NCBI RefSeq assembly: GCF_026419855.1
Contig: NZ_JAOAKP010000011.1
Coordinates: 1 to 41,522, forward strand
Reading direction: 5' to 3'
From: Methanothrix sp.
Lineage (GTDB): Archaea > Halobacteriota > Methanosarcinia > Methanotrichales > Methanotrichaceae
Length of the DNA stretch: 41,522 bases
Shown here: positions 24,829-34,338 of the stretch, one piece after another
How the letters are laid out: each line of letters begins with the position of its first letter
Position numbering within the stretch: the first letter of the stretch is position 1
Notes under the pieces: model-generated
Seen by the model: only the letters and a program-made list of their open reading frames with translations
Database searches by the model: none
What the model was told of the DNA's origin: nothing
Translations under genes and position numbers: made by a program

Positions 24829-25167
24829 ATGATATCGTATCATATGATGGACTGGGGGCCAATGTGGTGGGGCACATGGGGCGTGTTCCCCTTCATATGG
24901 ATGCTCGGCTACTGGCTGGTGTTCCTGGTCATAGCGTATCTGGTCTACAGGGACGCCGAGTCGAGGGGCATGAACGGCCTGCTGTGGGCGCTTCTCGTCG
25001 TGCTTCCGTGGATCGGGATACTCTTTCTCATCGTGTACCTGCTGAAGAGAGATGAAACCTCGCGAAGAAGCGCGGAGTCGATCCTGGATGAGAGGTATGC
25101 GAGGGGAGAGCTCGCGAGGGATGAGTACCTGAGGATGAAAGAGGATCTCAGACGGGGAAGGGAATGA
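24829..25167 (+). CDS. Two-helix membrane protein with C-terminal SHOCT domain
   Basis: A 112-aa protein. A Trp/Met-rich start (MMDWGPMWWGTWGV) is followed by two membrane helices (about residues 20-40 and 50-68) and a soluble tail containing ILDERYARGELARDEYLRMKEDL, the SHOCT motif common at the ends of short membrane proteins. The Met-rich N-terminus beside copA could bind Cu(I), which is inference. GGTGAGG lies just before ATG 24829; ATG 24844 is an alternative. Its stop overlaps the copA start (ATGA). Confidence 0.8.
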   Translation: MISYHMMDWGPMWWGTWGVFPFIWMLGYWLVFLVIAYLVYRDAESRGMNGLLWALLVVLPWIGILFLIVYLLKRDETSRRSAESILDERYARGELARDEYLRMKEDLRRGRE

Positions 25168-27575
25168 AGAAAAAGGCAGAGATCAGGATCTCCGGAATGA
25201 CCTGTGCCACATGCGCCTCGACGATAGAGAGTGCTCTGAGAGAGAAAGGCGTCGAGAGCGCCAGCGTGAATCTGGGCAGCGAGACGGCCCACATTGAGTA
25301 TGATCCATCCAGACTGAAGCTCTCTGAGCTGGAGAGTGCGATCAGGGATGCAGGGTATGATGTGATCAATGAAAGAGCGACCGTGAAGGTGGGAGGGATG
25401 GTATGCGCCACATGCGAATCAACGGTCGCAGATGCGATTCGCGAGATCGATGGCGTCTCCGATGTCGCTGTGAATCTGAGCACAGAGAAGGCATACGTCA
25501 CCTACAACCCCAAAGTCGTCAGTCTGGATGATATCAGGAGAGCAATAGAGGACGCTGGATATCAGTACCTTGGCGTGGTTGGCGAGGAGTCCGAGAGCCT
25601 GGAGGTGGAAATCAGAGCCAGGGATCTCCAAGAGAGATTGCGGAAGATAATCGTCGGATTCGGGGCGAGCGCCCTACTGATGTTGCTCATGTACCTCGCG
25701 CCGATGACGCACACCATGAGCATAGTGATGATGTGCGTGGCGACCCCTGCCTTCGTGTACGTGAGCAGCGGTATATTCAGGGCGGCTCACAGGGCGCTCA
25801 GGAACAGAAACCTGAACATGGACGTCATGTACTCCATGGGCACTGGAGTGGCGTTCGTTTCCAGCGTCCTTAGCACACTCGGCGTGCTCTCACACGATTT
25901 CATCTTCTATGAGACTGCAGTGATGCTGGCGTCCTTCCTCAACCTGGGCAGGTACCTGGAGACCCGGGCGAAGTGGAGGACATCGGATGCGATCAAGAAG
26001 CTTGTCGCGCTACAGCCGAGGACCGCGACCCTGATTGTTAACGGCAGTGAGAAGGAGATACCCGCGGAGATTATAAAGCCGGGGGATATCATTCTGATAA
26101 GGCCCGGTGAGAGGGTACCGGCAGATGGGGAGATAATCGATGGCGAAGGGTACGTGGACGAGTCGATGGTGTCCGGAGAGCCTGTTCCTGTTCTGAAAAA
26201 GCCAGGATCACAGGTGATCGGAGGCACGCTGAACAAGAACGCAGCTCTGAAGATGCGCGCCGTGCGCGTCGGAAGGGAGACATTCCTGGCGCAGATAATC
26301 GATCTCGTCGATAAAGCGCAGGGATCAAGGCCGGAGATTCAGAGGCTAGCAGACAGAGTCGTGAGCGTGTTCATACCTGTGGTTCTTTCAATCGCGATGC
26401 TCTCATTTGTGGCATGGTATTTTCTGGGTGGAGCCTACATGCCTGAGGAGAGGGTCCTGATGTTCGCAATCTCCTCCATGATCTCCGTCCTCGTTGTGGC
26501 ATGTCCATGCGCACTCGGCCTTGCCACACCAACCGCGGTGACCGTCGGGATCGGGAGAGGTGCGGAGCTGGGAATACTCATCAAGAGCGGTGAGGCGCTT
26601 GAGGTCTCAGACAGGCTCACAACGGTGATATTCGATAAGACAGGAACGCTCACCGTGGGCAGGCCTGAGGTCACTGAGATCGTGGGCGATGAGCTGAGCA
26701 TTCTCAGGCTGGCGGCAGGCGTCGAGAGCAGATCCGAGCATCCGCTTGGCGAGGCTATCGTGCGCATGGCTACCTCGAAAGGTATCGACATACCCGAGGT
26801 GAGGGAGTTCTACGCATTCCCGGGCATGGGTGTTGCTGGACTTGTGGATAACATGGAGGTTGCTGTGGGGAACAGATCCTTCATCTCGGAGCGCGGAACC
26901 AGGATACCTGATGATATGCTGGAGAGAGCTCGCGCGCTCGAGGAGGTGGGACGGACAGTGCTCTTCGTCTCTGTCGCCGGCGCTGCAGCAGGAGCTTTCG
27001 CGATATCCGATGCGATCAAAGACTCAGCAAAACCTGCGGTGCAGAAGCTGAAGGGCATGGGGCTTGATGTCGTCATGATAACAGGGGACAACATCCGCTC
27101 CGCGAGATCTGTGGCAGAGCAGATCGGTATCGAGGAGGTTCATGCAGAGGTGCTCCCCCAGGACAAGGCATCTGAGGTCAGGAAGCTCCAGCATGCAGGC
27201 AGGACGGTCGCATTTGTCGGCGACGGCATAAATGACGCACCTGCCCTCGCACAGGCTGACCTCGGGATAGCGATCGGCTCCGGAACCGATGTCGCCATAG
27301 AGGCCGGAGAGATCGTTTTGATAAGAGACGATCTCATGGATGTTGTGAGAAGCATACAGCTTAGCAGAAAGGTGATGTCCAGGATAAAGCAGAACATATT
27401 CTGGGCGTTTGCTTACAACACAGCTCTGATACCGGTTGCGGCAGGAGCTCTCTATCCGGGATTTGGTATAGTATTCAGGCCGGAGCTGGCAGGTCTAGCG
27501 ATGGCGCTCTCCTCGGTCACGGTTGTCTCGCTCTCACTGATGCTCAAAAGGTATATACCAGATGCGCAAAAATAA
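25164..27575 (+). CDS. copA: Cu(I)-exporting P1B-type ATPase with two heavy-metal domains
   Basis: An 803-aa membrane pump exporting Cu(I) with ATP. Two N-terminal HMA domains have GMTCATC and GMVCATC. Eight membrane helices follow, with the phosphatase-loop SGEP motif, the membrane CPC in VVACPCALGLATPTA, the phosphorylation site FDKTGTLT, and GDGINDAPALAQADLGIAIGSGTDVA in the hinge. An SEHPLGEAIV nucleotide-binding His is present. All catalytic residues are intact and the length is normal. Translation is coupled to the SHOCT gene by an ATGA overlap; the YHS gene follows after 15 bases. Confidence 0.95.
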   Translation: MKKKAEIRISGMTCATCASTIESALREKGVESASVNLGSETAHIEYDPSRLKLSELESAIRDAGYDVINERATVKVGGMVCATCESTVADAIREIDGVSDVAVNLSTEKAYVTYNPKVVSLDDIRRAIEDAGYQYLGVVGEESESLEVEIRARDLQERLRKIIVGFGASALLMLLMYLAPMTHTMSIVMMCVATPAFVYVSSGIFRAAHRALRNRNLNMDVMYSMGTGVAFVSSVLSTLGVLSHDFIFYETAVMLASFLNLGRYLETRAKWRTSDAIKKLVALQPRTATLIVNGSEKEIPAEIIKPGDIILIRPGERVPADGEIIDGEGYVDESMVSGEPVPVLKKPGSQVIGGTLNKNAALKMRAVRVGRETFLAQIIDLVDKAQGSRPEIQRLADRVVSVFIPVVLSIAMLSFVAWYFLGGAYMPEERVLMFAISSMISVLVVACPCALGLATPTAVTVGIGRGAELGILIKSGEALEVSDRLTTVIFDKTGTLTVGRPEVTEIVGDELSILRLAAGVESRSEHPLGEAIVRMATSKGIDIPEVREFYAFPGMGVAGLVDNMEVAVGNRSFISERGTRIPDDMLERARALEEVGRTVLFVSVAGAAAGAFAISDAIKDSAKPAVQKLKGMGLDVVMITGDNIRSARSVAEQIGIEEVHAEVLPQDKASEVRKLQHAGRTVAFVGDGINDAPALAQADLGIAIGSGTDVAIEAGEIVLIRDDLMDVVRSIQLSRKVMSRIKQNIFWAFAYNTALIPVAAGALYPGFGIVFRPELAGLAMALSSVTVVSLSLMLKRYIPDAQK

Positions 27576-27590
27576 TTAAGAGGGTTCAAG

Positions 27591-27734
27591 ATGGCGATAG
27601 ATCCTGTGTGCAAGATGGAGGTCGACGAGAGGACTGCGAAGTTTGTAAGCGAGTACAAGGGCAGAAAGTACTACTTCTGCTCACCAGGTTGCAAAAAGGC
27701 GTTCGATAAGGAGCCGGAGAAGTATTTAAGTTGA
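27591..27734 (+). CDS. YHS-domain protein, 47 aa
   Basis: A very short protein that is almost only a YHS domain: DPVCKMEVDE, then YKGRKYYFCSPGCKKAFDKEPEKY. The three Cys probably bind a soft metal. Such small proteins and domains accompany copper and heavy-metal ATPases, and here it lies 15 bases after copA with AGAGGGT as ribosome site. It probably delivers or buffers Cu(I). It ends the operon. Confidence 0.88.
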   Translation: MAIDPVCKMEVDERTAKFVSEYKGRKYYFCSPGCKKAFDKEPEKYLS

Positions 27735-27925
27735 GCGAGGTACAGGGTTCTGGCGTGCGCAATCTCTCAGCTGTGATATTCTGAACTGCAGCAGGCGATC
27801 GCTGGATCGAATAAACATGGAGATCAGGAATGAGTCCAGCATGCACCGGCATAACATCTATCTGAACCAAATGATGGAACACACAGCATCCGCCCTGCTG
27901 CATATCCTCTCCAGGAAGGTGCTAT

Positions 27926-29311
27926 ATGGACAATTACGACGTCATAGTTGTCGGATCCGGAGCCGGACTCATAGTCGCACAGAGGGCTGTTTTTGAGGGT
28001 CTCAGGGTGGCTCTGGTCGAGCACGGCCCTCTTGGCGGAACGTGCCTCAACACCGGATGCATACCCTCTAAGATGCTGATACATCCTGCGGATGTTGTGA
28101 GATTGATCGAGGACGGCAGCAGGCTCGGGATAAAGGCTCACGTCGACTCGATAGATTTTGCATTCATAATGAAAAGAATGAGGGATCTGATCGAGACCGA
28201 GCGGAAGGAGATTGAGAAGGCGATCGGGGAGGAGGAGCTCCTGCACTGGTACCGCAGCACCGGCGTTTTTGTCGGTGATCACGTCATCAGGGTGGGAGAG
28301 GACGAGATAACTGCTCCCTGGATTGTCATCGCAGCAGGTGCCAGAACACTTGTTCCTCCCGTGGCAGGCCTCAGCGAGGCGGGATATCTGGATAACGTCT
28401 CCGTCTTCTCCTTAGAGAGACCACCGGAAAGCCTGATCATCCTGGGAGGTGGATATATCGCATGCGAGTTCGGGCACTTCTTCTCTGCGATGGGAACTGA
28501 TGTCACCATCGTGGGGCGCAACCCCAGGCTCCTGAAATCAGAGGACCACGAGATATCAGATATGGCGCTGAGGGCGCTATCCAGGCACATGCGAATCCAC
28601 ACGAACATGGAGGCGATACGTGTGGATCTGGAGGACGGAAAGAAGGTGGTGACTGCGATCGACAGATCCGGAGGAGAGACCGCGAGCTTCAGGGGTGATG
28701 AGATACTTCTCGCAGCCGGTAGACGTCCGAACACCGATACACTCCAGCCGGAGAAGAGTGGAGTTGAGATGGACAGAGCCGGCTGGATAAGAGTTAACGA
28801 GCATCTGGAGACCACAGCTACTGGGATATGGGCGCTGGGAGATGTCATCGGAAAGCACATGTTCAGACATACCGCGAACTACGAGGCATCTATAGTGGCC
28901 CATAACCTCATCAGCGCTGCCAGAGGAGAAAAGGAGAAGGCCAAGATGGATTACCATGCAGTGCCACATGCCATCTTCACGTATCCCCAGATCGCGGGCG
29001 TCGGAATGACCGAGGAGCAGGCGAGAGCGGCTGGGTACGATATCCTTGTCGGGCGTGCGCACTACAAACAGACAGCCATGGGATATGCTATGGATGAGGA
29101 CGGCATGGCCAAGGCGATAGTCGATGCGAGGAGCGGGCGGATCCTCGGATTCCACGTCATAGGATCCTCTGCACCGGAACTCGTGCAGCAGGTAACGTAT
29201 CTTATGAACGCTGAGAATCAGGATGTCACTCCGATGGCAAGATCACAGGTTATTCATCCAGCGATAAGTGAGGTTGTGGCGAGGGCCTTCGGGAATCTGC
29301 ATGGCGACTGA
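27926..29311 (+). CDS. Dihydrolipoamide dehydrogenase-type FAD disulfide oxidoreductase
   Basis: A 461-aa class I pyridine-nucleotide disulfide reductase. The FAD site VIVVGSGAGLIVAQRA, redox disulfide GGTCLNTGCIPSKMLI, NAD site LIILGGGYIACEFGHFF, second FAD motif IWALGDVIG and C-terminal IHPAISEVVARAF with the catalytic His/Glu are all present. It lacks the C-terminal Cys pair and N-terminal HMA of mercuric reductase. No 2-oxoacid dehydrogenase genes are nearby, so the lipoyl or other disulfide substrate is unknown. AAGGTG precedes the ATG. The 191-base gap after the YHS gene means joint transcription with the copper operon is possible, not certain. Confidence 0.9.
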   Translation: MDNYDVIVVGSGAGLIVAQRAVFEGLRVALVEHGPLGGTCLNTGCIPSKMLIHPADVVRLIEDGSRLGIKAHVDSIDFAFIMKRMRDLIETERKEIEKAIGEEELLHWYRSTGVFVGDHVIRVGEDEITAPWIVIAAGARTLVPPVAGLSEAGYLDNVSVFSLERPPESLIILGGGYIACEFGHFFSAMGTDVTIVGRNPRLLKSEDHEISDMALRALSRHMRIHTNMEAIRVDLEDGKKVVTAIDRSGGETASFRGDEILLAAGRRPNTDTLQPEKSGVEMDRAGWIRVNEHLETTATGIWALGDVIGKHMFRHTANYEASIVAHNLISAARGEKEKAKMDYHAVPHAIFTYPQIAGVGMTEEQARAAGYDILVGRAHYKQTAMGYAMDEDGMAKAIVDARSGRILGFHVIGSSAPELVQQVTYLMNAENQDVTPMARSQVIHPAISEVVARAFGNLHGD

Positions 29312-29543
29312 TGAGCATCCTGGAGGGGATTTTCGCCCCATACGCCCGCATCTACAGATGCTCTTTTTCAATCGATAACCTGTTCCGCTGGAGCATTGGT
29401 TTGACTGAGTCTGTGAACAAATGGTTGCTCTCAGCAAAACGATTGCAAAAACAAAAGGTGGACTTCAGAGGCAGCGCATCAAATTTGCTGTAAATTCGAA
29501 ACGGATCGGTATGCATCACAGCAGCTTGAGAGAAATTCATTGA

Positions 29544-29718
29544 TCATCGGTTAAGGAATCGCATGCAACATAATACGATGTTTATTTAACAATTTGCAAC
29601 TAAAAAGTATCATGCCGCTTGATGATATCGATAGCAATAGTCACAACGGTTAACTTCAAGATAATGTCAATGTAAAAATTGTTGAGTGATTCTTTCACCA
29701 AAACTGTCTTAACCGATG
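29544..29718 (+). mobile_element. Family F element
   Basis: About 175 bp bounded by TCATCGGTTAAG and its exact inverse CTTAACCGATGA. Its left 65 bases recur at 41457-41522. It is AT-rich and without ORF. No clear target duplication. The neighbouring 29312-29543 and 29719-29811 show no gene. Confidence 0.7.
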
Positions 29719-29811
29719 ACGTATGGAGAGAAATTTACAGCAATTCGGCACACTTCCTTCAGATGCATGGGATGAGCCAGACGCCCGATAAGGGAGGAGA
29801 CGAGGGCAATC

Positions 29812-30063
29812 CTACTGACCGAGCTCCAGATATATGCTCCTGCACGTCTCGAGCATTCTGATGCCCTCTTCTGTGGTCACATACTCATTTCCCTGATCCT
29901 TCCTGACATGAAGAAGGCCTTTTTTTGTGAGTGCATCAAGATAAGAGTTCAGCATCTTGAAGTTCAGGTTCGCGTTGTAGACTATCTTAGTCTTGTTGGC
30001 CCCATCAATGCATATCTCCAGTATATCAGACATGATCTGCACTTTGCTGCGTCTGGACGGCAT
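29812..30063 (-). CDS. Small winged-helix DNA-binding protein (HTH_45-like)
   Basis: An 83-aa archaeal transcription-regulator-like protein consisting of one winged helix: SKVQIMSDILEICIDGANKTKIVYNANLNF, then a recognition helix LNSYLDALTKKGLLHV and a wing with EYVTTEEG. This matches the archaeal HTH_45-type domain. The ATG at 30063 has GAGGTG ten bases upstream; the longer open frame upstream has no family match. It stands alone and its target is unknown. Confidence 0.82.
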   Translation of the reverse strand: MPSRRSKVQIMSDILEICIDGANKTKIVYNANLNFKMLNSYLDALTKKGLLHVRKDQGNEYVTTEEGIRMLETCRSIYLELGQ

Positions 30064-30599
30064 ATTGGATGCACCTCTCAACCGCACAACAAGACCTTGC
30101 TGCCTTCTAGCAAGATTGTTCTTTCTTGAGAGATATAAGGTTTGCCAATCAAGCTTGCAGCACAGCATGTGAGAACAGATTTAATTTTCGCTGGTGGTTG
30201 TGTACCGGATAGCTGAATGATTCTGCTGTATTCGAGAGCCATGGGCAAGATATCCCATGAGTCCGGCTGGGGCGGAGTGCAGTGGATTTCAATGATACGA
30301 GTATACGACCTCGGTGGTTGCCTGATATAAAACAGGGAACCTCCTCTCCGCCTGAAGACCTGAGTTTGCGCCCTGGACTCTCTATCAGGAGGTATGCGAT
30401 TGTCTGTGAAGCACATCCTGCGTATCTTGCGGGGAGAACGGAACGATCCCACATGGTTGATGCCCGTAGAGATGCTGGAGAGCTGATGGAGGCGTGGGAA
30501 GCCTGCTATCTTCATGCGAACAAGCAGAACCTCTTCCCATGTACTGCAACGCTGGAGGCTGCAGGTCTGAATGATTCGAGTACACGACTGCAACCGGAT
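30064..30599. other. 536-bp spacer without convincing gene
   Basis: Open frames on both strands here lack motifs, ribosome sites and sensible composition. About 100 bases at 30207-30305 resemble 36427-36525 (see findings), in both cases upstream of a minus-strand gene. No RNA gene is recognised. Confidence 0.4.
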
Positions 30600-31832
30600 T
30601 CAGCCCATGGACACGCTCTGATGCATGGATTTCACGTATCCCCTGAGGGCCTCGCCTGGCCTTGAGAGGTAGCCGGGCTCTATCACAGTTCCAGGGTAGA
30701 TGCACGTGTGCACCCCTGTCTTAACGCCATCACCCATTATAACACCAAGCTTTCTCCTTCCGGTATCCACAAGCACGCCCTTGACATAAGAGCGAATGTT
30801 CCTGTTGTCATGCCGGAGGTTCGATACAATGGTTCCGGCGCCTAGGTTGCAGCCGTATCCGATGACACTGTCCCCTACATAGGATAGATGGCCTATCTTG
30901 GTGCCGTCCATGATGGTCGAGTTCTTTATCTCAACCGCATTTCCCACCCTCACGCTGTTCCCTATGCACGATCCTGCGCGAATGTAGCAGTTCGGCCCTA
31001 TATCGCAGTTCCTCCCGATCCACACAGGGCCCTCGATGTAGGCGCCGTTTCTCACCAGGGTGCCGCTGCCGATCGACACACTTCCCTTGAGCGTGGCACC
31101 GCTCTCCACATCTCCCTCAACGACAGGGCTCCTTCTCGAGAGCACAGCGTTCGAGGCTGTGAGTATGTCCCAGGGAACGCCGACCTCTACCCACTCGCTC
31201 AGCTCGACGGCCCAGATTTTTCTGCCAGCTGCAGCAAGAGCGTTTATCCCATCGGTGAGCTCATACTCGCCCCTGATCGAGACGGGCACCTCCTCCATGA
31301 GCTCGAAGATCTCCCTGTCAAGAAGGTATATGCCAGCGTTTGCCATGTCAGACGGCGGCGACGGGCTCTTCTCTACGACTCCCTCCACCTGCCCATCTCT
31401 GAGCAGAAACACGCCGTACCGGCTCGCCTCCACGACCCTGTGTGTCGCGACGCTGAGATCCTCCAGCGACATCATGTGCCTGAGCGCCTCGACATCTGGA
31501 AGCACATCTCCGTTTATGACGAAGAACCTATCATCCGAGAATTCGCTTGCGACCATCAGCGCATGGCCTGTGCCAAGCTGTTTCTCCTGCACCGCATAGC
31601 TGATCTCCACACCGAAATCGCTGCCGTCCTTGAAGTAGGATGTTATCACCTCTCTCCGATAGCCCACAACGAACACAAACCTGTTTATCCCTGCATCTCT
31701 GCATCTCAGTATGAGCTCCTCGAGCAGGGGGGCTCCACCCACTGGAAGCATGACCTTCGGCCTGCTTGCGGTGAGGGGCCTCATCCTGGAGCCCTCGCCG
31801 GCAGCGAGTACTATAGCCTGCATGCCGTTCAT
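30600..31832 (-). CDS. Bifunctional sugar-1-phosphate nucleotidylyltransferase/acetyltransferase (GlmU-like)
   Basis: A 410-aa protein. The N-terminal Rossmann-like transferase domain has AIVLAAGEGSRMRPLTASRPKVMLPVG (NTP-binding signature plus Lys) and FFVINGDVLPD (metal Asp). The C-terminal left-handed beta helix shows hexapeptide repeats such as IGRNCDIGPNCYIRAGSCIG and VGDSVIGYGCNLGAG. In archaea these enzymes make UDP-GlcNAc or related sugar nucleotides for surface glycans and glycoproteins. GGGAGAT before ATG 31832 fixes the start; the longer frame upstream is spurious. Confidence 0.92.
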   Translation of the reverse strand: MNGMQAIVLAAGEGSRMRPLTASRPKVMLPVGGAPLLEELILRCRDAGINRFVFVVGYRREVITSYFKDGSDFGVEISYAVQEKQLGTGHALMVASEFSDDRFFVINGDVLPDVEALRHMMSLEDLSVATHRVVEASRYGVFLLRDGQVEGVVEKSPSPPSDMANAGIYLLDREIFELMEEVPVSIRGEYELTDGINALAAAGRKIWAVELSEWVEVGVPWDILTASNAVLSRRSPVVEGDVESGATLKGSVSIGSGTLVRNGAYIEGPVWIGRNCDIGPNCYIRAGSCIGNSVRVGNAVEIKNSTIMDGTKIGHLSYVGDSVIGYGCNLGAGTIVSNLRHDNRNIRSYVKGVLVDTGRRKLGVIMGDGVKTGVHTCIYPGTVIEPGYLSRPGEALRGYVKSMHQSVSMG

Positions 31833-31953
31833 AGTACATCTCCCGTCATTGATGGACCTCCGGATAGACCCGGGATCTCTACCTTTGCCATATGGATGTT
31901 CGTTGTGCTTCTCATGTACATGATGAGAAGCTGCAGATTTCGGGGTTGTGCCC

Positions 31954-33690
31954 TCATGCCCACCCACGCCTCTCCTTGTAGAGAGCTATCATCCTCTCCA
32001 CAGTCTCTGGATCGATACGCCCGAGCGTGCTCACGGTCTCGAAGAACCTTCTGGGTATTCTCGCCTTCGAGAGATCGAAGCCCTCCCTGGTCTTGAACCT
32101 GTACTTTTCCAGAAAGATCCTTCTCCCCAGCTCACTCAGCTCCTCCCTGCTCTTTGTTATTCCAATCGATCCCAGAGCATCGATTATATTCTCATCTGTG
32201 TAAACCCCTCTTGCGAAGAGGCATCCGACGAGCGAGTTGAACACGCTTCTGGAGTCATCCTCTCTGATTATCTGATCAACCATCGAGCTCGGATCGAGCT
32301 GCTTCTTCGCAGCTGTCTGGTCTATGCTGTATCCGGCGTTATCCAGATGCGAGTGTCTCACGCCCACAAGCTGGCCGACTATTGATGCAGGGCCTGTATG
32401 GTATCCTGAGACCTCGTTGCCACCCAGGGCCATCGCGAAATCCATTCCGCCGTATCTGGAGGCGGCGAACTCAACACCCCTTGCAAGCGCAGCGTAGAAC
32501 TCGTTCGGTGCGGCCACGATGTTCTCCATCGCCTTTATGTAGCCCTTCACGTTATTCCACTGGAACGGTACGCCAAGCGTCTCCTGAGGAGTGATCAGAT
32601 CCTTCTCGTAGGCCTCTGTCGCCCATGATAGCACAACGCCCGTGCTCATCGCATCAAGCCCCAGGCGCTCACATGTGTCTATCAGCTCCAGCACACCCTC
32701 AGCAGTCGTCACCCCAAGATTGCTGCCTAAAGAGTAAATCGGCTCGTAATCGTAGCTGACCCTCCTCACTTCAAACTCGTGATGTGGTGTGAACGCGGTC
32801 TTCAGCATCGCTATGTGTATGCACCCTATCGGGCAGTGCGCGCATGAGACCCTTCTGAAGAGGAACTCCTCCGCGAGCCTCTCGCCGCTTATGTTCTCCG
32901 CCTCTGCAAATGAGGTCGACTGGAAGTTGCGTGTCGGCAGCCCCTTCAGCTGGTTCAGCACGTTCACGTTTATGGGAGTCCCTAGGTCGTGGTACTTCTC
33001 CATCGCGTCTGTCTGGACGACCATCCTGTAAATTCGGTTGTATACTTCACGGTATCTCTTCGAGTCCGGGATCGCAACATCCTCTGTTCCAGAGATGACA
33101 ATGGCCTTCAGGTTCTTTGATCCGAAGACCGCGCCGAGGCCGAGCCTGCCGAAGTGCCTGTAGGTGTCGACAATCACAGAGGCATACCTGACCAACCTCT
33201 CGCCGGCAGGCCCTATCCTGATGATGCTCCTCCTCCCCACCCCCTTCTCGACATCCCTCAGGATGACGCCGACGCGGGCTGCGCCGATACCCCATATCGA
33301 TGTGGCATCGCGTATCTTCACTCTATCGTTCTCGATGGATATGTAGCAGGGGCGCTCAGCTCTGCCCTTTATCACAATCGACTCGTGGCCGGCGAACCTC
33401 ATTGCCATCGCGAGCCTTCCGCCTGCGTAGCACTCCCCGAGCTCCCCTGTCAGAGGGGACTTGAACTGGGCCACGGTCTTTGTCATCGCCGGGAACATCG
33501 TTGAGAGGGGCCCTATGCTGAAGATTATAGGCGCATCCGGTGACATGGGATCAACACCTGGAGGTGCCTCCTTGAGCAGAAGCTGTGTTGCGACCCCTGT
33601 CCCTCCAAGCCACTCCTCAAAGAGGTCGTGTTTCTCCTCGACCCAGCTCTCGCCGCTGGTGAGATCTATGTAAAGAACTCTTCTCAGCAT
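31954..33690 (-). CDS. Aldehyde:ferredoxin oxidoreductase family protein (W/Mo-bispterin)
   Basis: A 578-aa AOR-family enzyme that oxidises an aldehyde or related substrate with a tungsten-pterin cofactor and passes electrons to ferredoxin. Domain 1 starts LRRVLYIDLTSGESW and has the WLGGTG turn; domain 2/3 has SCAHCPIGCIH and a late Cys in NSLVGCLFARG, which together ligate the [4Fe-4S] cluster. Several AOR subfamilies exist and the substrate cannot be told from sequence. The gene follows one base after the ferredoxin stop, so both form an operon like the AOR-plus-polyferredoxin pairs of other anaerobes. Confidence 0.93.
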   Translation of the reverse strand: MLRRVLYIDLTSGESWVEEKHDLFEEWLGGTGVATQLLLKEAPPGVDPMSPDAPIIFSIGPLSTMFPAMTKTVAQFKSPLTGELGECYAGGRLAMAMRFAGHESIVIKGRAERPCYISIENDRVKIRDATSIWGIGAARVGVILRDVEKGVGRRSIIRIGPAGERLVRYASVIVDTYRHFGRLGLGAVFGSKNLKAIVISGTEDVAIPDSKRYREVYNRIYRMVVQTDAMEKYHDLGTPINVNVLNQLKGLPTRNFQSTSFAEAENISGERLAEEFLFRRVSCAHCPIGCIHIAMLKTAFTPHHEFEVRRVSYDYEPIYSLGSNLGVTTAEGVLELIDTCERLGLDAMSTGVVLSWATEAYEKDLITPQETLGVPFQWNNVKGYIKAMENIVAAPNEFYAALARGVEFAASRYGGMDFAMALGGNEVSGYHTGPASIVGQLVGVRHSHLDNAGYSIDQTAAKKQLDPSSMVDQIIREDDSRSVFNSLVGCLFARGVYTDENIIDALGSIGITKSREELSELGRRIFLEKYRFKTREGFDLSKARIPRRFFETVSTLGRIDPETVERMIALYKERRGWA

Positions 33691-33691
33691 T

Positions 33692-34150
33692 CTAATCCAC
33701 CTCGATCAGCTTGAGCACATCATGCGGACAGAAGGCAACACATGCCCCGCAGTGCTTGCACTTCACTGCCTTGCCCTCGCTGTCAAGGGAAATCGCTCCT
33801 ATGAGGCACGCATCAACGCATTTACCGCAGCCGTCGCAGAGATCTTTCTCAAAGACAACACTTCCATCCTCCTTCCTGGAGAGAGCTCCTTTTGGACAAG
33901 CTCTGACACACGCAGGATCCTCGCACGCGTGGCATACCACTATTATGGGGTCTCCCTCGATCCCCCCCTGCGTCTTTATCCTTATAGCTGAGCGCTCAAG
34001 CGATGCGCGACCCGTGTTAATCCTGCTGCATGCGAACATGCAGCTCAAACACCCAATGCACCTCTCCGGGTGTGCGACCTTCAACCTCCTCCGCTTCCTG
34101 GGCTTCTTCGCGACCTCCACGTTGGGTTTACCAGCAACAGCTCCTGCCAT
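33692..34150 (-). CDS. Ferredoxin-like electron-transfer subunit with four [4Fe-4S] clusters
   Basis: A 152-aa iron-sulfur protein of the HycB/YdhY type. After a basic N-terminus (KKPRKRRRLK) come four four-Cys groups: CIGCLSCMFAC, CHACEDPACVRAC, CDGCGKCVDAC and CKHCGACVAFC. It is the expected electron acceptor or donor for the AOR encoded one base downstream. There is no Tat or Sec signal, so the complex is cytoplasmic. GAGGT lies seven bases before the ATG. Confidence 0.93.
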   Translation of the reverse strand: MAGAVAGKPNVEVAKKPRKRRRLKVAHPERCIGCLSCMFACSRINTGRASLERSAIRIKTQGGIEGDPIIVVCHACEDPACVRACPKGALSRKEDGSVVFEKDLCDGCGKCVDACLIGAISLDSEGKAVKCKHCGACVAFCPHDVLKLIEVD

Positions 34151-34338
34151 CTCTCATACCTCTCCAAAGGCTGCACGCTGACGTGCAGATATTAAGAAGA
34201 TCCTCAAGAGATATATAACCAACCAATCTCTTGAAGACAGATGAGCTGGCTGCAAATTGAGCATTTGGCTCGGGATCCCGGAGAGCGATACTGCAGCGGC
34301 ACGACTCCCATTCAAAGAGTTTCATCTGCCATCATTCG

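Noticed and set aside
27813-27995. Short plus-strand ORF overlapping the start of the FAD disulfide reductase
   Set aside because: It overlaps the reductase out of frame, has no ribosome site or family, and the reductase start is well supported.
27926-29311. Mercuric reductase as identity of the FAD enzyme
   Set aside because: It lacks the N-terminal metal-binding domain and the C-terminal Cys pair, and no mer genes are nearby.
30282-30665. Plus-strand 127-aa open frame in the 30 kb spacer
   Set aside because: No motif, no ribosome site, and it overlaps the end of the nucleotidylyltransferase gene; composition looks non-coding.
30888-32096. 402-aa plus-strand open frame opposite the nucleotidylyltransferase
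   Set aside because: An antisense shadow of a well-supported gene; residue mix is rich in His, Arg, Ser and Pro and shows no domain.
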